64,000 bases of DNA from an uncultured Collinsella sp. GTDB lineage: Bacteria > Actinomycetota > Coriobacteriia > Coriobacteriales > Coriobacteriaceae. A program made the translations under genes and the position numbers. This document shows, one piece after another, positions 60,219 to 64,000 of this stretch. Where the stretch lies: the NCBI GenBank assembly GCA_934621295.1, contig CAKTVB010000001.1, forward strand, positions 434,001 through 498,000, in the 5' to 3' direction. The notes below the pieces were generated by a model, which saw only the letters and a list, made by a program, of their open reading frames with translations, did not search any database and was not told the DNA's origin. The first letter of the stretch is position 1; every line of letters begins with the position of its first letter.

Positions 60219-61310
60219 ATGGAAACAACCGCAACAGCTCCGGCAGATCGCGCGCTTGCGATCAAAAAGAAGAAGGCGCTTGATGCGAGCTTCTTCAAGA
60301 AGGGCATCGCCATCGCGGCGCTCTCCAGCATTATGTACGCGCTGTACACCGCTTTCGTTACCGGTGGTCAGCTCTTTGGCGTCTGGGGCAATTGGTTCGG
60401 TGCGCTCGCATCCACCAGCCTGGTCGTCGTCTTCATCCTGCCTACGATCGCCTCGGGCATCAACGATACCCTGAGCGCTATCTGGGCTACGCTCGTCACC
60501 CTTAAGCAGGGCAAGATTGCCGACCTGGGTCGCTGCATCGTCTCCAAGCCCGGCCGCATCGTGATCCTCGCCGCCTTCATCGGCGGCCCCATCGCCTCCG
60601 CTGCCTACGTTATCGCGCTTTCCCAGGCCGGCACCCTCGCCGTGCCCATCGCGGCCCTGAACCCCGCAATCGGCGCAATCCTCGCTCGCATCCTCTACAA
60701 GCAGCCGCTCGGCCCCCGCGTTATCACCGGTATCGTGATCTGCGTCATCGCAGGCGTCATGATCGGCAGCACCGGCCTCACCGGCGAGGCTGCACCGGGC
60801 ATGGCGCTCGGCTTGGGTCTGGCTCTTCTCGCCGCCCTGTGCTGGGGTATCGAGGGCTGCGTGGGCGGTTACGCCACTTGCATGATCGACTCTCAGATTG
60901 CCATCAACATCCGTCAGCTCGTCTCCGGCATCGGCAACCTGGTTATCGTCCTGCCGATCCTCACCCTCGTATGCGGTGAGTCTCTTGGCCAGAGCTACGC
61001 CTACGTTGCCCAGGCATTCACCGACGGCTCCTCCGTCATCTTCTTTGCCGTCTCCGGTGCCGCCGCCTACCTCTCCTTCATGAGCTGGTATCGCGCCAAC
61101 GCCATGTGCGGCACGGCCCTGGGCATGGCCATCAACGGCACCTACACTTTCACCGCTCCGCTGGCCACCTGGATCATCCTCGGCCTGATCATGGGCTTCG
61201 ACGGTTACGCACTGGCCCCCATCGCTTGGATCGCTGCCATCGTCAACCTCATCGGCATCTTCCTGATCGCCGTGAACCCGATGGACCTCTTGAAGAAGGA
61301 CGGTGAGTAG
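60219..61310 (+). CDS. EamA/DMT-superfamily permease
   Basis: A 363-residue protein with about ten hydrophobic helices in two EamA-like halves (first half ends ALNPAIGAILARILYKQPLG, second ends FTAPLATWIILGLI). As the first gene of the microcompartment operon it may import the substrate (choline if the operon is cut-type) or export a product. ATG 60219 follows GGAAAGGA; an upstream GTG at 60180 is in frame. Confidence 0.82.
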   Translation: METTATAPADRALAIKKKKALDASFFKKGIAIAALSSIMYALYTAFVTGGQLFGVWGNWFGALASTSLVVVFILPTIASGINDTLSAIWATLVTLKQGKIADLGRCIVSKPGRIVILAAFIGGPIASAAYVIALSQAGTLAVPIAALNPAIGAILARILYKQPLGPRVITGIVICVIAGVMIGSTGLTGEAAPGMALGLGLALLAALCWGIEGCVGGYATCMIDSQIAINIRQLVSGIGNLVIVLPILTLVCGESLGQSYAYVAQAFTDGSSVIFFAVSGAAAYLSFMSWYRANAMCGTALGMAINGTYTFTAPLATWIILGLIMGFDGYALAPIAWIAAIVNLIGIFLIAVNPMDLLKKDGE

Positions 61311-61311
61311 C

Positions 61312-61575
61312 GTGCTGCCTTTGAACTACGCCATGCTCAAGTACTTTACCTGCCACGACGAGGCTTGCGCCGATGACGTCATGGAGGCCCTCAAGGGCGA
61401 GTACTCCTCGTTTAGCGCTTTCACCAAGCCCAAGATGCAGGAGGCCCTGATGACGGCCGAGAAGAACGGCCTGATCAGCGAGTCCCGTTTCGACTTGGAC
61501 GACGCGGGCGAGGTCCGCGTTTTCTACAGCGCTGACCAAGAGCAGCGCGACACCATCAATTCCTACATCAAATAG
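61312..61575 (+). CDS. small uncharacterised protein in the microcompartment operon
   Basis: An 87-residue protein with alternating helices and a strand-like end (FSAFTKPKMQEALMTAEKNG, then ESRFDLDDAGEVRVFYSAD), reminiscent of a winged-helix fold. I cannot name the family. GTG 61312 is preferred because AAGAAGGA lies 11 bp upstream; GTG 61303 would overlap the permease by 8 bp. Tight spacing says it is co-expressed with shell proteins. Confidence 0.6.
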   Translation: MLPLNYAMLKYFTCHDEACADDVMEALKGEYSSFSAFTKPKMQEALMTAEKNGLISESRFDLDDAGEVRVFYSADQEQRDTINSYIK

Positions 61576-61590
61576 GAAAGGAGCTACCCC

Positions 61591-61887
61591 ATGCGCTATA
61601 CCGGCGAAGAGGCTATCGGCCTCATTGAGACCCTCGGCATGGTTCCGGCTCTGGAAGCCGCCGACAAGATGCTCAAGGCGGGCGATTGCGAGCTCGTGAG
61701 CTACGAGAACGTTGGTTCCACGCTCGTCACCGTCATCGTCAAGGGCGATGTCGCCGCATGCGAGGCCGCCGTTAAGGCAGGCGTCGAGGCCGCATCGGCC
61801 ATCGGCAAGGTCACAGCGCAAAACGTCATGAAGCGCCCCGTTCCGCCCATCGGCGATGTCGTTTCCGTCCATGACGTGGATTTTTAG
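61591..61887 (+). CDS. bacterial microcompartment shell protein (BMC-H)
   Basis: A 98-residue single BMC domain, beginning EEAIGLIETLGMVPALEAAD and containing AGDCELVSYE and GDVAACEAAVKAG. Such proteins form hexamers tiling the shell of the metabolosome. AAAGGAG precedes ATG 61591. Length is typical of EutM/PduA-type shells. Confidence 0.92.
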   Translation: MRYTGEEAIGLIETLGMVPALEAADKMLKAGDCELVSYENVGSTLVTVIVKGDVAACEAAVKAGVEAASAIGKVTAQNVMKRPVPPIGDVVSVHDVDF

Positions 61888-61896
61888 GAGGTCCTG

Positions 61897-62208
61897 ATGT
61901 CTGAAAGCAAAGGCAACGCATTCGGTGCCATCGAGACCTTCGGCCTCGTGTGGGTACTTGAGGCCGGCGACGCCATGTGCAAGGCCGGCGATGTGAACCT
62001 GGTCGGTTACGAGAACACCGCGTCCGGTTACATCTCCATCCTCGTCGAGGGCGACGTCTCGGCTGTCGAAGCAGCCGTCCACGCGGGTGTCGAGGCCGTC
62101 GAGGCCCTGGGCGCCGAGGTCTACAGCTCGGTTGTCATCCCGCGTCCGCATCCCGACCTGAAGAAGATCACCGACCGCTACCGTCTCGAGAACCTGCTTC
62201 CCTACTAA
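61897..62208 (+). CDS. bacterial microcompartment shell protein (BMC-H), second copy
   Basis: A 103-residue BMC domain (GAIETFGLVWVLEAGDAM, AGDVNLVGYENTASG, GDVSAVEAAVHAG). It is about half identical to the copy 10 bp upstream and ends with a different tail (KKITDRYRLENLLPY), suggesting different hexamers or an edge role. AGGAGG precedes ATG 61897. Confidence 0.92.
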   Translation: MSESKGNAFGAIETFGLVWVLEAGDAMCKAGDVNLVGYENTASGYISILVEGDVSAVEAAVHAGVEAVEALGAEVYSSVVIPRPHPDLKKITDRYRLENLLPY

Positions 62209-62219
62209 GGAGGTGTGCC

Positions 62220-63719
62220 ATGTCCCTTGTTGACACCGATCTTCGCTCCGTTCAGGAGGCGCGCATCCTGTTGGAGCACGCCGAGGAGTCGAGGGAAGTC
62301 CTCGAGGGTCTGCCCGGCACGCTTGTCGACGGTTTTTTGGAGGTCCTGCGCGAGCGCTTGCTGCCCAATGCTGCTTCGTATGCCCAGCTTGCAGTGGCCG
62401 AAAGCGACTACGGCAACGCTGAGGACGAGCAAGCGCTCATCGAGTGGGTGCTCACCGAGCTTCTGGACGATGTATACGCCCAGACGCCCATGCAGGAGCT
62501 CTACTCGCGCAGCACTACGCATTCCGTCGAGGTGGGCATCTCCAAGGGTACGGTCGTCTCGCTTCTGCCCGACTGGCTGTGCATCCCCACGATGCTCTCG
62601 CAGCTCGTGTGTGCCGTCGCGTCCAAGAGTCCGATCATCTTCTCGGCTCGCCAGCGCACGCACGCCACCTGCGAAGCCGTGATCGAGGGCGTGCGCAAGA
62701 TCGCCGCCGAGTGCCACTATCCGCTCGACGCCCTCACGTACTTGGAGCTCTACGCCCCCGAGGGCGAGGAGTGGCTGGCGGCGCAGCCGGCCGTTCGCGT
62801 GCTTATCGACTCCCGCGAGTGCGAGCACATCCACGTGGCCGACACTACGGGCAAGGATGTGTACTGCGCCTCCATTGGCAACAATCCAGTCTTTGTGGAG
62901 CAAACCGCAGACCTGGCCCTGTGTGCCGAGGAGGTTGTGTACGGCAAGTCGTTTTGCTACGGCATGCTGCCCGGCGCCGAGCAGTCGGTTGTGGTCGAGC
63001 AGGCCGTGGACGAGGCCTTTAAGACCGAGCTCAAGCACCGTGGCTGTTACTTCCTCTCCGACGAGGAATGCCAGCGCCTCTACCACGTGTGCTTTCGTGA
63101 GGACGGCCGTACCTACCGCGAGCTCATCGGCAAATCGGCGTGCGACTTGGCTCGCCGCGCCGATATCGCGGTACCCGCTTCCACACGCGTGCTCGTAGCC
63201 GAGAAGCCCTATGTCTCCGAGCGCAGCTACTTCTCGCGCACCAAGTACGGCCCCGTGCTGTCCTACTACGTGGAGGAGAACTGGCGCGACGCCTGCGAGA
63301 AGTGTATCGAGCTGATTTTGAACAGCGGTTCGGGAAACGCGCTCTCGATCTTCTCGCGCGATGGCGAAGTCGTTCGCCAGTTTGTGCTCAAGAAGCCCGT
63401 GGGACGCATCCTCGTGAACGTGGGCACCGGCATGGGAGCCACCGGCTGCCATTCCACGCTGCCCAAGACCCTCACCGTTACCGGATGGGAAAGCGCGACC
63501 ACCTCGAATCTGGGCGTGACCTATCGCGACTTTATCCGCCGGCGCCAGGTTGGCTGCAGCCTCGAGCCTTCTGACCTCTCTCTTCTCGAGGAAGCAGGTC
63601 TCAACCGGGCGCCGGATCGGAAGATCGCCGCACATATGACCGAACAGCAGCCCGCGACCGGCGTTGCCCCGCAGGACAACGAATGGTTCGCCAGCCTGCT
63701 TAAAAACATGACCGATTAG
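62220..63719 (+). CDS. microcompartment aldehyde dehydrogenase homologue, catalytic Cys apparently lost
   Basis: A 499-residue protein of the acylating acetaldehyde dehydrogenase (EutE/PduP/Cut) family. The N-terminus VDTDLRSVQEARILLEHAEE is helical and like Cut-locus enzymes. The active-site region reads YGKSFCYGMLPGAEQSVVVE where active enzymes have a Cys before (A/S)SEQS; Pro occupies that position here. The cofactor region LLPDWLCIPT also departs from the usual PSTNP. It may be a structural or regulatory partner of a second, active paralogue beyond the window. AAGGAGG precedes ATG 62220. It ends 16 bp before the CutC-like gene. Confidence 0.8.
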   Translation: MSLVDTDLRSVQEARILLEHAEESREVLEGLPGTLVDGFLEVLRERLLPNAASYAQLAVAESDYGNAEDEQALIEWVLTELLDDVYAQTPMQELYSRSTTHSVEVGISKGTVVSLLPDWLCIPTMLSQLVCAVASKSPIIFSARQRTHATCEAVIEGVRKIAAECHYPLDALTYLELYAPEGEEWLAAQPAVRVLIDSRECEHIHVADTTGKDVYCASIGNNPVFVEQTADLALCAEEVVYGKSFCYGMLPGAEQSVVVEQAVDEAFKTELKHRGCYFLSDEECQRLYHVCFREDGRTYRELIGKSACDLARRADIAVPASTRVLVAEKPYVSERSYFSRTKYGPVLSYYVEENWRDACEKCIELILNSGSGNALSIFSRDGEVVRQFVLKKPVGRILVNVGTGMGATGCHSTLPKTLTVTGWESATTSNLGVTYRDFIRRRQVGCSLEPSDLSLLEEAGLNRAPDRKIAAHMTEQQPATGVAPQDNEWFASLLKNMTD

Positions 63720-63735
63720 AAGAAAAGGAGTACCG

Positions 63736-64000
63736 ATGGATATTCAAGAGTTTGCCAAGCAACTGTCCGATGCCACCAAGGACATGAGCGAAGAGCAGCG
63801 CGCAAACGTCCGCGCGATGTTCAGCAAGGTCGCCGACCAGCTCGATCGTCCGCTGGAGAGCGCCGTCGCCCATACCGAGTGCACCGAGGTGCCCGATGGC
63901 CCCACCGAGCGCCACGTTCGCCTGAAGCAGAACTTCCTCAAGCAGGTCCCCTCCATCACCACCTACCGCGCCCGTGCCGTGACCGAGTTCACCCGTAAGA
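63736..64000 (+). CDS. cutC: CutC-like glycyl radical enzyme, N-terminal fragment (3' cut by window edge)
   Basis: Only the first 88 codons are present. After a 50-residue helical leader (MDIQEFAKQLSDATKDMSEE) comes GPTERHVRLKQNFLKQVPSI, then TYRARAVTEFT, which is how choline trimethylamine-lyases begin. CutC splits choline to trimethylamine and acetaldehyde inside a microcompartment. The glycyl-radical and active-site residues lie outside the window, so a propanediol- or other diol-dehydratase relative is not excluded. AAAAGGAG precedes ATG 63736. Confidence 0.78.
   Translation, partial: MDIQEFAKQLSDATKDMSEEQRANVRAMFSKVADQLDRPLESAVAHTECTEVPDGPTERHVRLKQNFLKQVPSITTYRARAVTEFTRK

Overview
The window reads as the chromosome of a high-GC Gram-positive anaerobe of the Coriobacteriia, most like a gut Collinsella. 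This is inferred from gene style and content: MEP-pathway isoprenoid genes, PdxST vitamin B6 synthesis, reverse-type rubrerythrin, several PTS and sugar-acid pathways, a choline/glycyl-radical microcompartment locus, and a LysRS with an extra tRNA-binding domain. No rRNA, CRISPR array or intact prophage was seen. There are two tRNA genes, Val(UAC) on minus and Pro(CGG) on plus.

Layout. (1) 0-9.9 kb: a sugar or polyol module with two class II aldolases (fuculose-P and rhamnulose-P types), a galactitol-type PTS (IIA, IIB, IIC), a Zn alcohol dehydrogenase, a fused DhaK-DhaL kinase, DhaM and a DeoR regulator. A strong terminator sits just before dhaK. (2) 9.9-10.6 kb: a ParE/Phd-type toxin-antitoxin pair on minus. 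(3) 10.7-15.6 kb: argCJBD. (4) 15.6-31.7 kb: housekeeping genes (HAD phosphatase, murI, rph, rdgB, dtd, veg, ispE, MATE pump, tatA, greA, lysS, clpC, disA, ispD). (5) 31.7-33.2 kb: a DtxR/MntR-type promoter and an Nramp transporter flanked by inverted copies of a 34-bp dispersed repeat. (6) 33.2-40.6 kb: an IclR regulator divergent from an operon laid out like a non-phosphorylating L-fucose pathway (dehydratase, SDR, FucP, lactonase, FucU, DapA-type aldolase). (7) 40.7-44.9 kb: a MarR-like protein with an RGG tail, then pdxST divergent from the MocR-type regulator pdxR.

(8) 45-59.7 kb is an accessory stretch. It holds a putative PD-(D/E)XK protein, a nested-palindrome element, rubrerythrin, a Gp37/Gp68 protein, an alcohol/aldehyde dehydrogenase pair, a divergent peptide deformylase, and a Sau3AI-like endonuclease fused to a C5 cytosine methyltransferase. 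That fusion gene is interrupted at a run of ten Gs and looks phase variable; its promoter is wrapped in an 18-bp inverted repeat carrying GATC and LexA-like sites. A GmrSD-like DUF262/DUF1524 protein, a HIRAN protein, a metallophosphoesterase and a DUF2130 protein follow. (9) 60.2-64 kb is the start of a microcompartment operon: EamA permease, small protein, two BMC shell proteins, an aldehyde dehydrogenase homologue apparently lacking its catalytic cysteine, and the first 88 codons of a CutC-like glycyl radical enzyme cut by the window edge.

How the genes fit together. The polyol and fucose modules both should yield lactaldehyde or DHAP/pyruvate, and the alcohol/aldehyde dehydrogenase pair at 48-51 kb could dispose of the aldehyde. 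The most novel candidate is the phase-variable R-M fusion with its palindromic, potentially methylation- or SOS-responsive promoter, next to a type IV-like restriction gene.
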